Shown here: positions 1 to 9,274 of the stretch, one piece after another | Numbering within the stretch: position 1 is the stretch's first letter | How the letters are laid out: each line of letters starts with the position of its first letter | Assembly: GCF_025460835.1 (NCBI RefSeq) | Contig: NZ_JAMXAY010000046.1 | Coordinates: 1-36,374, forward strand | Direction of reading: 5' to 3' | Source of the DNA: Parapedobacter soli | GTDB lineage: Bacteria; Bacteroidota; Bacteroidia; Sphingobacteriales; Sphingobacteriaceae | Length of the DNA stretch: 36,374 nt | Program-made: the position numbers and the translations under genes | Notes under the pieces: model-generated | Seen by the model: the letters and a program-made list of their open reading frames with translations, nothing else | Databases searched by the model: none | Told to the model about the DNA's origin: nothing

Positions 1-88
1 CTGACTGTTAGTGTGTTGTACAGAATTTAAGGGATGACTATTTAAGTTCCCAAACGGATATTAGATACAGCATTTAAACACAAAATAT

Positions 89-96
89 TATATTTG
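89..96 (+). promoter_or_regulatory. Candidate -7 promoter element of the Rpn pseudogene
   Basis: TATATTTG matches the Bacteroidetes -7 consensus TAnnTTTG. It lies only 4 bases before the ATG at 101, so a transcript starting from it would have almost no leader. No clear TTG -33 element is present about 20 bases upstream, so support is only partial. Confidence 0.4.
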
Positions 97-100
97 AAGC

Positions 101-816
101 ATGGCCAAAGCGACAAAACCAACAATAGGCACTTATATCGACCCATTAACCGATTTCGCATTTAAAAAGCTCTTCGGAAGTGGCCGAACAAGGATTTACT
201 GATCGACTTTCTCAATGGTGTATTCCGTGGACGGAAACACATCGTGGATTTGGTATATAACAAAAACGAACATCCCGGCGAAACGGTAAACGAGGGCGGT
301 GCCATATTCGACCTTACCTGTACCGGAAACGATGGCGAAGAATTCATTATTGAAGTACAGCGAGGAAAACAGGCCAACTTCAAGCAACGGGCGATCTTCT
401 ATACCAGCCGCTCAATCAGCGAACAGGCTCCAAAAGGCAGGCGCTCGGAGTGGGCATATAACGTAAAAGAAGTATACCTCATCGCACTCTTGGAGGATTT
501 TTCATTGGACACCGATAACGACCCCGCGTTTCTGCACGATATTTACCTAAGTAACAGGGAGACAGGTAAAGTTTTTTACGAGGGGCTGGGGTATATATTC
601 ATTGAATTGAGTAAATTTGTGGAAACGGGAGCAGAACTGGATACCGACCTTGACAAACGGCTCTATGTTTTGAAGAACATGAGCAGTATGAATAAGATTC
701 CGGTATATCTGCGCAAACCGATTTTTGAAAAAGTGTTTAACATCGCTGAATACAGCAATCTGACAAAGGAGGAAAAGACCATATAAGATACGAGTCTGAA
801 ACGCAAATGGGATAAC
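101..816 (+). pseudogene. Rpn family (PD-(D/E)XK nuclease/transposase) pseudogene
   Basis: The first frame from ATG 101 reads ...YIDPLTDFAFKKLFGS and stops at TGA 200-202. One base appears to be missing near 181-184: from 184 the family sequence continues in another frame as PNKDLLIDFLNGVFRGR, then IVEVQRGKQANFKQRAIFYTS, the conserved nuclease core. That frame ends at TAA 784-786, but family-like sequence (DTSLKRKWDN) continues in phase to 816, so the TAA is probably a nonsense mutation of a Tyr codon. The C-terminal tail normal for these proteins of roughly 300 residues is missing. Known for the family: recombination-promoting nucleases and PD-(D/E)XK transposase-like proteins, common and often decayed in Bacteroidetes. 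I infer an inactive copy carrying a frameshift, a stop and a 3' truncation. Confidence 0.85.
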
Positions 817-817
817 A

Positions 818-1213
818 ATGACAAAAATTACTATAGAAGTGGATTGTGGAAATGCACCCAAAAAGGAATTTTTAAAAAATTATTACATTGCTAAAGCTAA
901 TGGTGATATAGACTTTGTGATAAATAGCATTTCTGATACAATCAATTGGGAAGTTATTGGAAACAAGATTATAACAAACAGAGAGGAATTTATAGGAGCT
1001 ATTCAAGAACACACACTATGGAAAGTTAAAGAACTTATCATTGACGCAATCATAACCCACGGAAATCACGCTTCTGTAAATGGAAGAGTTGTTACAAGAA
1101 GCAATTTAAATTTTGCATTTTGTGACGTTTATAAATTCAAAGGTTTTAAGGGATCAAAAATTAAATCAGTTCAGACATATCTTATCCAAGAAAACGGGAA
1201 ATCTGAGCAATAG
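818..1213 (+). CDS. NTF2-like / SnoaL-like protein
   Basis: 131 residues with the character of the NTF2-like (SnoaL) alpha+beta-cone fold: an N-terminal helix, KNYYIAKANGDIDFVINSIS, then a strand and helix with NWEVIGNKIITNREEFIGAI, followed by the strand-rich half ending KSVQTYLIQENGKSEQ. Members are small-molecule binding proteins or enzymes; substrate cannot be told from sequence. The gene is clearly more AT-rich than its neighbours and begins 1 base after the last recognisable residue of the Rpn pseudogene, so it may have arrived together with the event that truncated that gene. No good promoter or ribosome-binding site is visible ahead of it. It ends 12 bases before the convergent MFS gene ends. 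Confidence 0.7.
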   Translation: MTKITIEVDCGNAPKKEFLKNYYIAKANGDIDFVINSISDTINWEVIGNKIITNREEFIGAIQEHTLWKVKELIIDAIITHGNHASVNGRVVTRSNLNFAFCDVYKFKGFKGSKIKSVQTYLIQENGKSEQ

Positions 1214-1225
1214 GCAAGGTACGAA

Positions 1226-2491
1226 CTATCGCGCTGTTGTCGATACGTATGGGGTTGAGGAACTCCCTCTTTTCACCAACCTATCCACCCGATACATAAA
1301 AAGCAGGCCTAAAATTGAAAATGCCACTACCACATACCCCACCGTATCATAATGTTCGAGCGGACTGAAATTCGTTTGCTGCACCACGATTTTCCCGGCC
1401 AACGCCGCAGCGATACCACCCGCCACCTGCTGCAATGACGCATTGATGCTCATAAATGCCCCGCGGTCTTTCAGCTCCGGCACCGCGCTCGTCAGAGCCG
1501 AAGACGGAATCATCCGGCTGGTCACACCCGCCATTAACAGCACATTCAGCACAATGGCAACCCAAAGGGAAACCACAGACAGGTTGGTATACCAAATGCA
1601 CATTGCCATCAGCCATAGCGAAGCCACCACGAAAAGTTTGTACTTGTCGATCCGATCACTAAGACGGCCGATGACCGGCATGATGACCAACGTGCTCAAA
1701 CCCGCTACCATAAACAAGAGTGGTAACTGTTGCTCAGTAACCTGCAGATTGTTGATCGCAAAGGCACTGCCAAAGGGCATCATCATGAAGCCGCCAACCG
1801 AAAGCAATGCCGTTGCTGCAAAACCAGCTTGGTAATCACGCCGGGCAAGGGTGTTCCAGAGGTGCGCAAATGCCGATTTCTCATTTTTAACCCTTAGGTG
1901 CTCGTTAATCGGCTTCAGGTAAAAGCCAATAATGCCTGCCATTACCACCCCTAACGCCGCCACCATGAGGAAAGGCATTTCCCAACCCCAGTTAGTGGCG
2001 ATATACAACCCAATCGGGATGCCCAGTACCTGGCTGGCACCGAAGGCCATCTGCACGAAGCCCAGTACCCGGCCGCGTTGCTGCAGAGCAAACAAGTCGG
2101 CCACAATAGCCATCGAAAAAGATCCGATAACACCACCGAATAGACCTGTAAACACCCGGGCTGCCACCAGGAACAAATAGGTATGGGCAATGCCGCACAA
2201 TACGGTACCTATAACAAAACCGATATAGAAGAAAAGCAACAGCTTCTTCCTATCGAACCTGTCGGAAAAACCAGCGGTGAGGAAACCCGAAAAACCAGCG
2301 CTAAAGGCATAGGCAGATACGGCCAACCCAAATTCTGACGGGATAAGATGCATCGACTTCATCAGGATATCGCCCAGGGGCGACATAATCATGAAATCGA
2401 GGACAACCGTAAACTGGGTAACGGCTAAGATAATGACGACCAAAATCTGGTATCGGGTAAACGGCAGTGCGCTCGTTGACGTTTGGCTCAT
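1226..2491 (-). CDS. MFS transporter
   Basis: About 421 residues with 12 predicted hydrophobic segments, of the DHA1-like drug/sugar efflux type. The loop between segments 2 and 3 carries the MFS signature GFSDRFDRKKLLL, and the equivalent loop of the second half reads GRLSDRIDKYKLF. I chose ATG 2491 (MSQTSTS) because the only in-frame upstream start is a TTG at 2533; AAGGA lies directly before the ATG. It follows the sugar-transferase gene by 78 bases on the same strand, so it could be the last gene of the polysaccharide transcription unit, but nothing in the sequence fixes its substrate. Export of small molecules in exchange for protons is the usual family role. Confidence 0.85.
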   Translation of the reverse strand: MSQTSTSALPFTRYQILVVIILAVTQFTVVLDFMIMSPLGDILMKSMHLIPSEFGLAVSAYAFSAGFSGFLTAGFSDRFDRKKLLLFFYIGFVIGTVLCGIAHTYLFLVAARVFTGLFGGVIGSFSMAIVADLFALQQRGRVLGFVQMAFGASQVLGIPIGLYIATNWGWEMPFLMVAALGVVMAGIIGFYLKPINEHLRVKNEKSAFAHLWNTLARRDYQAGFAATALLSVGGFMMMPFGSAFAINNLQVTEQQLPLLFMVAGLSTLVIMPVIGRLSDRIDKYKLFVVASLWLMAMCIWYTNLSVVSLWVAIVLNVLLMAGVTSRMIPSSALTSAVPELKDRGAFMSINASLQQVAGGIAAALAGKIVVQQTNFSPLEHYDTVGYVVVAFSILGLLFMYRVDRLVKRGSSSTPYVSTTAR

Positions 2492-2569
2492 TCCTTGAAG
2501 ACGTCCAAATAGGCGGATTGTTACAGCAGGCAAAGCATTTTTTTTCGGGACCCGAGTAATGTGCCTGTA

Positions 2570-3280
2570 TCACTTCCCCTTACCCTGAGCCATCACCCTC
2601 ACCGTCTCCAGAATGATCTCGATATCTGTTTTGAGACCCATCTTGGAGAGGTAACTCAAATCGTATTCAGCCCGTTCGCACATCTGATATACATTTTCGG
2701 CATAGCCATAATATACCTGCCCGATGGATGTGATGCCGGGCTTCAGGCGGAAGAGTTCCATGTATTCGGGTTTGTGCTGCTTGATCTCGTCGATAAAATG
2801 CCTGCGTTCCGGACGCGGGCCTACAATAGCCATATCGCCTTTCAGCACATTCCAGAACTGCGGCAGCTCGTCCAAGTGCGTTTTCCGCATAAACTTACCC
2901 CACTTAGTGATGCGAGGGTCGTCGTCTGAAGCTAATTGCGGTCCGGCTTTCTCGGCATTTACCTGCATACTCCTGAATTTATAGATATAAAAGGGTTGCT
3001 GGCCCTTGCCGATACGCTCCTGCTTAAAAAATATCGGCCCGCGAGAAGTGATTTTGGTAACCAGCATCAACAGCAGGTACACCGGCAAGCCGAAGGTCAA
3101 TACTAGTAATGAAAACGCGATATCGACCGTCCGCTTAATAACCACAGCCTCCTGGTAAACCAGAAGCTTCCGCTTGACTGACTGTAAGTCGACATGTAAC
3201 GCAGCGGGATAGCTGATTAATTCGTATATCGGATTATCGACCTTAAAGGCCAGTTGCTGTATTTGATTTTCTCTAACCAT
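2570..3280 (-). CDS. Bacterial sugar transferase (phosphoglycosyl transferase)
   Basis: 236 residues from ATG 3280 (a GTG at 3310 is possible but less likely). After about 60 N-terminal residues comes KRTVDIAFSLLVLTFGLPVY, the re-entrant membrane helix of monotopic phosphoglycosyl transferases, then YKFRSM, the catalytic Asp-Glu dyad in THLDELPQFWNVLKGDM, IVGPRPE and LKPGITSIGQV. The family moves a sugar-1-phosphate from a nucleotide sugar to undecaprenyl phosphate at the inner face of the inner membrane, the first step of capsule, exopolysaccharide or O-antigen assembly. This is the short form without the multi-span N-terminal half of WcaJ/WbaP. It lies 146 bases after the last glycosyltransferase gene and is probably the priming enzyme of this locus; which sugar it uses is unknown. 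Confidence 0.92.
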   Translation of the reverse strand: MVRENQIQQLAFKVDNPIYELISYPAALHVDLQSVKRKLLVYQEAVVIKRTVDIAFSLLVLTFGLPVYLLLMLVTKITSRGPIFFKQERIGKGQQPFYIYKFRSMQVNAEKAGPQLASDDDPRITKWGKFMRKTHLDELPQFWNVLKGDMAIVGPRPERRHFIDEIKQHKPEYMELFRLKPGITSIGQVYYGYAENVYQMCERAEYDLSYLSKMGLKTDIEIILETVRVMAQGKGK

Positions 3281-3426
3281 ACGCGCTGATAAACACCAAT
3301 AAGGTGCCACGCTCAGAAAATCACAGATAATGTCTATAACGGCAATATAGTATGTTTAGGTATGGAAATGGCACTCAGAAGTATGTGGAAAAATTCCCCA
3401 CATTAGGGCAGGGTACACCAAGGGAT

Positions 3427-4335
3427 TTACTCCCAATACCCTTTGTACATGGAGCAGGCTTTACAAAGGCCATGGGGTAGCCTGCGGTAGGCTAAACCCA
3501 GCTTATATCCCAGCCATTTTGCCAGAATCGAACAACCCACTTTCGGGAGCAGCAACGGGTTGCGGCGACCCACATATCCGACTTCAGACCGGGCGTATCG
3601 GAACCCTTCGCTGCCCGCGCGGCCGAAGGCACCGAATATCCATTGGTTATCACTATGGAATACACCGATATCGAAGTAACGCTCAAATTCTTCCCGCATA
3701 GTGTAACTGTGTGAATGGTAAACGCGGGCATCGGCGACATAGGCCATTTTCCAGTTCCCCAAGAGCATCTTACCCGCCACGATCACATCCTCACCCATAA
3801 TCGTTCCCCGCGGAAAACCGCCCACTTGGGCTAAGGCTTCACGGCGGTAGGCGGCGAACGAATTGGAGCAGGAAATGGTCTTTATGCCGTACGTAGGGGC
3901 ATCTGCTAACGCACGGAGCTGGTTGTGCGCCGGGTAATTAAACAATCGGGCGTGGCGCTCCAGTAATGCCGCTCCTTGGTGCGGCAACTGTCGGCCGTAC
4001 GCCATGCCAAGTTCCGGCACTTCAAATGCTTGCACTAGGTTGGCCAACGCAAATTCATCTGCCAAAACCGCATCCTGCGTCAGCAGGCAATAAATATCTG
4101 CCTCCGGAAACATATCGATGGCCCGCTGGCGTGTACCGCCGTGATCAAACGCCTCCCCACCCAGCCCGATAACCTCGCAACCACGGGCTTGCGCGGCCGC
4201 TACCGTTCCATCCGTAGAGCCCGAATCAATCACCACGCATCGCTGTGGCCGCAGGTTCTGCCCTTTCAAGCTGTTCAACAGCGCCAGAAACCGATGCCCA
4301 CCATTTAACGTAGGTATATACAGGTTTACCCTCAT
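3427..4335 (-). CDS. Glycosyltransferase family 2, rhamnosyltransferase-like
   Basis: 302 residues. The GT-A fold starts at once (MRVNLYIPTLNGG), with the nucleotide-sugar region VVIDSGSTDGT and LLTQDAVLAD near the expected metal-binding position. The stretch GGEAFDHGGTRQRAID is typical of the RfbF/WbbL-like rhamnosyltransferase branch. After the catalytic domain come ISCSNSFAAYRREAL and IMGEDVIVAGKML, which fit acceptor binding and the catalytic base region. It has no strong membrane segment, so action at the cytoplasmic face of the membrane is expected. Its ATG overlaps the TGA of the beta-helix lipoprotein gene by 4 bases (ATGA), indicating translational coupling and confirming the start. 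Rhamnose as donor is inferred from resemblance only. Confidence 0.88.
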   Translation of the reverse strand: MRVNLYIPTLNGGHRFLALLNSLKGQNLRPQRCVVIDSGSTDGTVAAAQARGCEVIGLGGEAFDHGGTRQRAIDMFPEADIYCLLTQDAVLADEFALANLVQAFEVPELGMAYGRQLPHQGAALLERHARLFNYPAHNQLRALADAPTYGIKTISCSNSFAAYRREALAQVGGFPRGTIMGEDVIVAGKMLLGNWKMAYVADARVYHSHSYTMREEFERYFDIGVFHSDNQWIFGAFGRAGSEGFRYARSEVGYVGRRNPLLLPKVGCSILAKWLGYKLGLAYRRLPHGLCKACSMYKGYWE

Positions 4336-5903
4336 TGCATTCTGCCCACCTCCACATGCTCTTTTACCCGGTTCTTGTTGATCTTGATATCCGGTGACCC
4401 GAAATCATGTATCCACGTACCCCCGGAGGCCACGAAATTACTATCGATACGTACATTTAAGGCCGTTTTCCTCACCGTAATGGCCGCATTCTTCGCGTTG
4501 AAGATATGATTGCCGAGCAGGGAGGTGCCCGACACCTTCACCAACAGCAACGCGCCGGCCTCATGGCCGCTTGTCAGCCGGTTGCCCTCAAACTTGAAGT
4601 GACCTTCCATATTCACGTTGATGGGGCCACTGTCAATTTCGTTTTCCATGATGCGCAACGAGTCTATGCGAATGCCGTTGGGCAGCATCACACTACCTAT
4701 TTTGCCATAACGGATATCGAGCAGCTTCCCATCGGAATTGGCTAGCAGCCGCAGGGTATTAAACGTATTGCCTTCCATACGGATACTTTCCCAGCGGCCT
4801 ACCAGCTCAAATGCGCCGTCGGTCCTATTCCGATTAGCGGTGATATCACCACACCCCTCGATATAGAGTGCCGGTCGGTTATTGCCGAAGGCCCGGTTGC
4901 CACTCAGGGTTACCCCCGAGACACCGATCAGCGTGCCTATCCCTGAGCCATCGGGCGTGGGTGTACCATTTACGAAGCCGTTACCGTAGCTGTAGTTTCC
5001 CGCTATGAGTGCATTAATGGCCACCACCTCTCCGTGAGCCCTATTGTTGATATCCACGGCATCGGCCGCATTGTACTCCAGGCGGTTGTTGGTTATACGG
5101 TAATTTGCCACCCGCTCGGCGGCATTGAAGGCCACTTGGACACCACTCATGCCATTGTGGTGGATGTGGTTACCGTCGATTTCAACGTCGCCGCTGTCGT
5201 GGACAAAAATGCCGTTTTCGCCATTATGATGTATATCGTTGCCCGATATCGTCACCCCACTGCTGGATAGCACCCGGATAGCGGTACCCGGATGGTAGGT
5301 AGCTGCAGATTGCCTCGCCGCGCCATAGTCGCTGATGGCGGTTCCCACCACCCGCGATGCTAAGCACCCGTACCAAAGCACTGCCGGAAACGACTTACTG
5401 TTGGTAGAGTCGCCTTTAAACCGACTATTAGCCACCGTAATATTGCTGCACTGCGATGCGTAAATTGCCTCATTCACCGTTTCGGCATGCACGGCAATGT
5501 AAACGTTGGATATGCGGTGCGCCCGGAAGAGCGGCGCCGCCGAATGCTGTTTTTCCACCGAGAACGGTGCCGACAGCTCTGGGGGCTGCTTCAGCAAACC
5601 ATCGGCAACAACATGTACATTGGAAACCAAGCGGAGGGAGCGAACGAGATACGTCCCCTTGGGGACGTAGACAGTATCACCTACTGCCGCACTGTCCAGC
5701 GCACGTTGTATTGCCTCACTGTCGTCGGTTTTTCCATCACCCACTGCACCCCACTCCATCACATCGACACGTTTGCCGCTTTCCGGCGATGTGGGCACGG
5801 ACACACCTCCGTGCGAGTGTGTTTCACCCCCGCATGCTACGGCCAGGACGGCCAACACCCAACCCAAGCATATCATCATTTTCATATCGATTGGTTTCTT
5901 CAT
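4332..5903 (-). CDS. Right-handed beta-helix lipoprotein (pectate-lyase-3 type)
   Basis: 523 residues. The N-terminus is a lipoprotein signal with a basic/hydrophobic stretch and the box LAVAC (Cys24), followed by a Gly/His-rich linker. The mature part opens with VMEWGAVGDGKTDDSEAIQR, the hallmark of pectate-lyase-3/GH28-like helices, then repeated NxI/NxxH coils such as VTISGNDIHHNGENGIFVHD and VEIDGNHIHHNGMSGV, which are parallel beta-helix rungs. Known relatives include polysaccharide lyases, glycoside hydrolases and C5-epimerases such as AlgG. The gene sits between two glycosyltransferase genes with ATGA overlaps at both ends, so the ATG at 5903 is well supported. I infer an envelope-anchored enzyme or binding protein acting on the polysaccharide made by this locus. 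Catalytic residues and substrate cannot be assigned. Confidence 0.88.
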   Translation of the reverse strand: MKKPIDMKMMICLGWVLAVLAVACGGETHSHGGVSVPTSPESGKRVDVMEWGAVGDGKTDDSEAIQRALDSAAVGDTVYVPKGTYLVRSLRLVSNVHVVADGLLKQPPELSAPFSVEKQHSAAPLFRAHRISNVYIAVHAETVNEAIYASQCSNITVANSRFKGDSTNSKSFPAVLWYGCLASRVVGTAISDYGAARQSAATYHPGTAIRVLSSSGVTISGNDIHHNGENGIFVHDSGDVEIDGNHIHHNGMSGVQVAFNAAERVANYRITNNRLEYNAADAVDINNRAHGEVVAINALIAGNYSYGNGFVNGTPTPDGSGIGTLIGVSGVTLSGNRAFGNNRPALYIEGCGDITANRNRTDGAFELVGRWESIRMEGNTFNTLRLLANSDGKLLDIRYGKIGSVMLPNGIRIDSLRIMENEIDSGPINVNMEGHFKFEGNRLTSGHEAGALLLVKVSGTSLLGNHIFNAKNAAITVRKTALNVRIDSNFVASGGTWIHDFGSPDIKINKNRVKEHVEVGRMQ

Positions 5904-6892
5904 TTTTGCCCTTTATCTGTTATTGCTTTCCACGTCTGCACGGCTGTATTGTCCCACGTAAAATGGGCTGACCGACGTAGCCCCGCAGCTTTCAGCTGCT
6001 TGTAGCGGCCGCTGTCGGCGACCAGCACCTCAATCCCTGCCGCGATTGCTTCCACATTCTGTGGGTCTACACACAGGGCACCATCGCCAGCCACTTCGGG
6101 CAGGGGGCCAGCCGTGGAGGTGAGTACGGGTGTCCCAGCTGCCATCGATTCGATGACCGGAAGGCCAAACCCTTCCATCAGCGATACGAAGAGCGTAGCA
6201 TGGGCTCCGCGGTACAGGGCGGGGAGCCGCTCCTCGGGAACGTGTCCCAAAAACCGGACCCGGTGGCCGATTCCGAGCCGCTCCGCATGCGCCGCCGTTT
6301 CTCCGTCGCGGTCCCCCGTAAGGAGGAACACGTATTCCTGCGGGATAGCAGCACGGGCAAATGCCGCAAGCATGGCGGGTAGGTTCTTGTTCTTCCGCCG
6401 GTTGCCCACATATAGGAAATAGGGTGTATCACTTTCGAAGGCCTCTGTATTCGTCCGGTAGCGGTCGTCCACCCCATTATAAACCACCGTGACCAGTTGC
6501 TCATCGATGCCTAGTAAATCCACCAATTGTCCTTTGCTAAACTCCGACACAGTGATGATCTGGCTGGCCCGGGCCGCCAGCCGTGCAATAACCTGCTGGT
6601 AATACAGTCTATGCCACCGGGTATAATAAAGTAGGTGCATGAGGTCGTGGATGGTAAACACTACCGGGATATGGCTGTAAAGCGGCGGCATGAACGACGG
6701 GCTGTAAAACACGTCGGCATCATACCTACGGATTTCATGGGCAAGCATCAGGGGTGTAAACAGATTGCCTAACCCCATACGGCTACGTACGAAGACCGGC
6801 AAAATATGGGCAGGCGCGCGTGCCATCACCTCACGGTACAGCTTGCCGATACCTGTATCAGCATCCCACCGATTATCGATCAACACACGCAT
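5900..6892 (-). CDS. Glycosyltransferase family 4 (GT-B)
   Basis: 330 residues with a two-domain GT-B layout. The N-terminal half includes DADVFYSPSFMPPLYSHIPV and VFTIHDLMHLLYY, and a linker near ITVSEFSKGQLV. The C-terminal half shows YFLYVGNRRKNKNLPAMLAA, then RVRFLGHVPEERLPALYRGA and the EX7E donor motif in SLMEGFGLPVIESMAAGTPV. Such enzymes use nucleotide-activated sugars with retention and act at the inner-membrane surface; mannosyltransferases are frequent in this sub-branch, but the sugar is not provable here. Its start codon shares one base with the stop of the upstream polymerase gene (TGATG), and its stop overlaps the next start, so it is embedded in the operon. Confidence 0.9.
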   Translation of the reverse strand: MRVLIDNRWDADTGIGKLYREVMARAPAHILPVFVRSRMGLGNLFTPLMLAHEIRRYDADVFYSPSFMPPLYSHIPVVFTIHDLMHLLYYTRWHRLYYQQVIARLAARASQIITVSEFSKGQLVDLLGIDEQLVTVVYNGVDDRYRTNTEAFESDTPYFLYVGNRRKNKNLPAMLAAFARAAIPQEYVFLLTGDRDGETAAHAERLGIGHRVRFLGHVPEERLPALYRGAHATLFVSLMEGFGLPVIESMAAGTPVLTSTAGPLPEVAGDGALCVDPQNVEAIAAGIEVLVADSGRYKQLKAAGLRRSAHFTWDNTAVQTWKAITDKGQK

Positions 6893-8079
6893 CAGCCACC
6901 CCTCCCTTTCAACTGTTTCATCGATACAGGTCCAGCACTCCCGATTAGAAAAACCAACATGAGATAAAGTATGATATCATTATCATACCCCGAATAGAGA
7001 ATCATCATTACGGCTAGCAACGGGATTGCCACAATCCACCAGAACGATTGACCACCATATTTTTGCTGGCAAAACCGGAAAAAGTAGTAGAGGAACAATA
7101 CAAACGAGACCAAGCCAACGATACCGAAATCAAGGTAGCAGCTCAGGAATGTGTTGTGGATGTGCGGCTCGCCGTGGTAAAACGTGGCATAACGGCTAAG
7201 AAAATCGCTACCGCTCATGAATCCGTTGCCCAATGGCGAAATCGTGTAAAAATGGTCAAAAAAAGCCTTCCAATAGGTAAGCCGCACCCCCATCCCGTCA
7301 TTGGAAGCCGTGATGCTATCAACCCGGATGACCCGCCGTGCAATTAGCGGCAGTGCCAATACGGCCAGCATGGTAAGCGCCACGCGCCATCGGGTGGAGG
7401 ACGCCAGCCACGTCAAAATACCTATCCCGAGAAGGAGGGCCACGACCGGTGTGCGCGATAGCGACAGCCACGCTAGCAGCAGTACTAATATAATGCGCCA
7501 CCATACAAAAGCCCGTTGCCTCACCGTCGGTACCAGCACATACACAAACCCCAGCAGGGCAATGCGAGCACCAAACATATTCTTGTCGTCGAGCCCCCAG
7601 AAATAATATCCAGGCTGGTACAGGGCACTGCCCTGTGCAGAGGATAGTGCACCGCCCAACCACCGAAACCCCGCAGCGTGGTGATAGGTTAGTAATTGTA
7701 ACAATGTAAATGCCAGTACAATATGCAAGGTTATATCTAACCATCCCAACAAACGCCTATTACCGCGCTGTGCCAGCCACGATACCGCTATGTACAAGAA
7801 GGTGAAGTTGACCACTAGTTTCAGGAAATTGGTCCATTCCGCTTGGCCGGCGGGGAGACTCACAATAAACACCGCTATAGCATACCCTGTAAAGACCGCT
7901 AGGCAAAATGCCCAGCGGTGTTGCAACCACGTTTCCGTATCGTATGCAAAAAAAACGGAAGCTACCAAAAATACCAACGGATAGATTTTGACGGGTAGGA
8001 AAACCGAGAGCAATGCCAGGCAGAACAGCACCTCGCACCACGTGGACCGATTGTCTGCTATGTTTCTAAGAACCCGCAT
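6892..8079 (-). CDS. O-antigen ligase / Wzy-type polymerase family membrane protein
   Basis: 395 residues, mostly hydrophobic, with about 10-12 membrane segments. A large periplasmic loop in the C-terminal half contains FYHGEPHIHNTFLSCYLDFG, matching the conserved H-N region of the Wzy_C/O-antigen ligase family, followed by IVGLVSFVLFLYYF. Known members either polymerise flipped repeat units (Wzy) or ligate glycans to lipid A core (WaaL) in the periplasm. Within an operon that also has a flippase and several glycosyltransferases, a Wzy polymerase role is the better inference. The start overlaps the previous gene by 14 bases and the stop is shared by 1 base with the next ATG. Confidence 0.85.
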   Translation of the reverse strand: MRVLRNIADNRSTWCEVLFCLALLSVFLPVKIYPLVFLVASVFFAYDTETWLQHRWAFCLAVFTGYAIAVFIVSLPAGQAEWTNFLKLVVNFTFLYIAVSWLAQRGNRRLLGWLDITLHIVLAFTLLQLLTYHHAAGFRWLGGALSSAQGSALYQPGYYFWGLDDKNMFGARIALLGFVYVLVPTVRQRAFVWWRIILVLLLAWLSLSRTPVVALLLGIGILTWLASSTRWRVALTMLAVLALPLIARRVIRVDSITASNDGMGVRLTYWKAFFDHFYTISPLGNGFMSGSDFLSRYATFYHGEPHIHNTFLSCYLDFGIVGLVSFVLFLYYFFRFCQQKYGGQSFWWIVAIPLLAVMMILYSGYDNDIILYLMLVFLIGSAGPVSMKQLKGRGG

Positions 8080-9274
8080 GACCTACCAATGCCGTGCGCA
8101 ACACGTGTTCATATTGATTTACCATACGCTCCACACTGAGGTACTCGCGTACCGAATCGCGGGCCACGGCAGCCATCTGGTTATACGCCTCCACGTCTTT
8201 CCAGAGTGCTACGAGCGCCGTGCCGAGCGAACCGGGCTCATCGGGATCACAGAGGATACCATTCAGCCCATCCAGTACAGTCTCCTGCAGTCCGCCGCGG
8301 CGGCTGGCGACCACCGGCAGGTTGTTTGCCAGCCCTTCTACCGCCACCATGCCCAACGGTTCCTCCCAAAGGGAGGGCACAGCCAGCACATCGATGGTTT
8401 TATAGAAGTCAGCCGGTACCGTATAATATCCCACAAAATCGATACGGCTATCGCCCTCCGTAAGTTGTTTGAAACGCTCGACATCTTCGGCCTTGCCTTT
8501 CCCGGCAATCCGCAAGCTTCCGTCTATGCCGGAACCCCTAAATTGGCTGATAAGCCATTCCAACCCTTTGGCCTCAGCCAGCGTGCCAATAAAACCCACA
8601 GTTAGTCCCTCCCCCTGCCGCCGCATCCTGGCCATTCTAACCTCGGGGATATGCCGCGCATTGTGAACTACGTAATGGGGTACGTTCTCAAAATATCTAT
8701 ACTGGTGGAAACGCTCCAATATGCTGTGGCTGATGCCCACCACGGCAGTGAGTTTGGCGGACGCCTTGCGGTGCCTTCGCCGCAACAAACGGCTCATCGC
8801 ACCCTGGTGGGCGTGTGTGGTACCAGGTTGATAAAGGGTGCTATTTGGACTAAGGAGGTACATATCGTGCAGTACCTGCACGATGGGTATACCAGCACGG
8901 TGCACCTCGTCCCATGCGGCGATAGACCACCCCACAAGGTTATGGCAGACTACAATATCGGGCTGCTCGGCAGCCAGCACCTCACGCACATATGTCGCCA
9001 TCGATTGGTTGTAGCGGTCGCGTAGATGCCACCACAGCCTTTGGATTTTGCCGGGCCGTTCGTTGGTAAACGGCCAATAACTATTCTTCAACCCCGCTCG
9101 GTATACCTTTACGCCATCTACCCAATCACTGTCCAGTCCCCCGCTTGGGGCCAAACTTAGTACGGCCACCTCATTGCCTTTGGCTTGCATGGCCTCCACG
9201 AGAAGTTTCAGGGAGATTTCAGCCCCTCCGGCTATATATGGTGAATAAAGCGCATGGATATACAAAACTTTCAT
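8066..9274 (-). CDS. Glycosyltransferase family 4 (GT-B)
   Basis: 402 residues. The first Rossmann domain starts MKVLYIHALYSPYIAGGAEI, including the GGAE loop usual in GT4 enzymes, with DIVVCHNLVGWSIAAW and VVGISHSILERF before the interdomain hinge. The second domain carries GFIGTLAEAKGLEWLI, VDFVGYYT-like segments around residue 270 and the EX7E motif in PSLWEEPLGMVAVEGLANN. It should add one sugar to the lipid-linked repeat unit in the cytoplasm. It begins on the stop of the upstream transferase gene (TGATG) and overlaps the polymerase gene downstream by 14 bases, so its expression is tied to the operon. Donor and acceptor are not predictable. Confidence 0.9.
   Translation of the reverse strand: MKVLYIHALYSPYIAGGAEISLKLLVEAMQAKGNEVAVLSLAPSGGLDSDWVDGVKVYRAGLKNSYWPFTNERPGKIQRLWWHLRDRYNQSMATYVREVLAAEQPDIVVCHNLVGWSIAAWDEVHRAGIPIVQVLHDMYLLSPNSTLYQPGTTHAHQGAMSRLLRRRHRKASAKLTAVVGISHSILERFHQYRYFENVPHYVVHNARHIPEVRMARMRRQGEGLTVGFIGTLAEAKGLEWLISQFRGSGIDGSLRIAGKGKAEDVERFKQLTEGDSRIDFVGYYTVPADFYKTIDVLAVPSLWEEPLGMVAVEGLANNLPVVASRRGGLQETVLDGLNGILCDPDEPGSLGTALVALWKDVEAYNQMAAVARDSVREYLSVERMVNQYEHVLRTALVGHAGS

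Noticed and set aside
3384-3402. Short hairpin TGTGG...CCACA after the polysaccharide genes
   Set aside because: Only five clean pairs, interrupted inner stem and no T-run; not enough to call a terminator.
5456-6005. Two overlapping plus-strand frames of about 170 codons
   Set aside because: Antisense to the beta-helix lipoprotein and GT4 genes, which have strong motifs and coupled starts.
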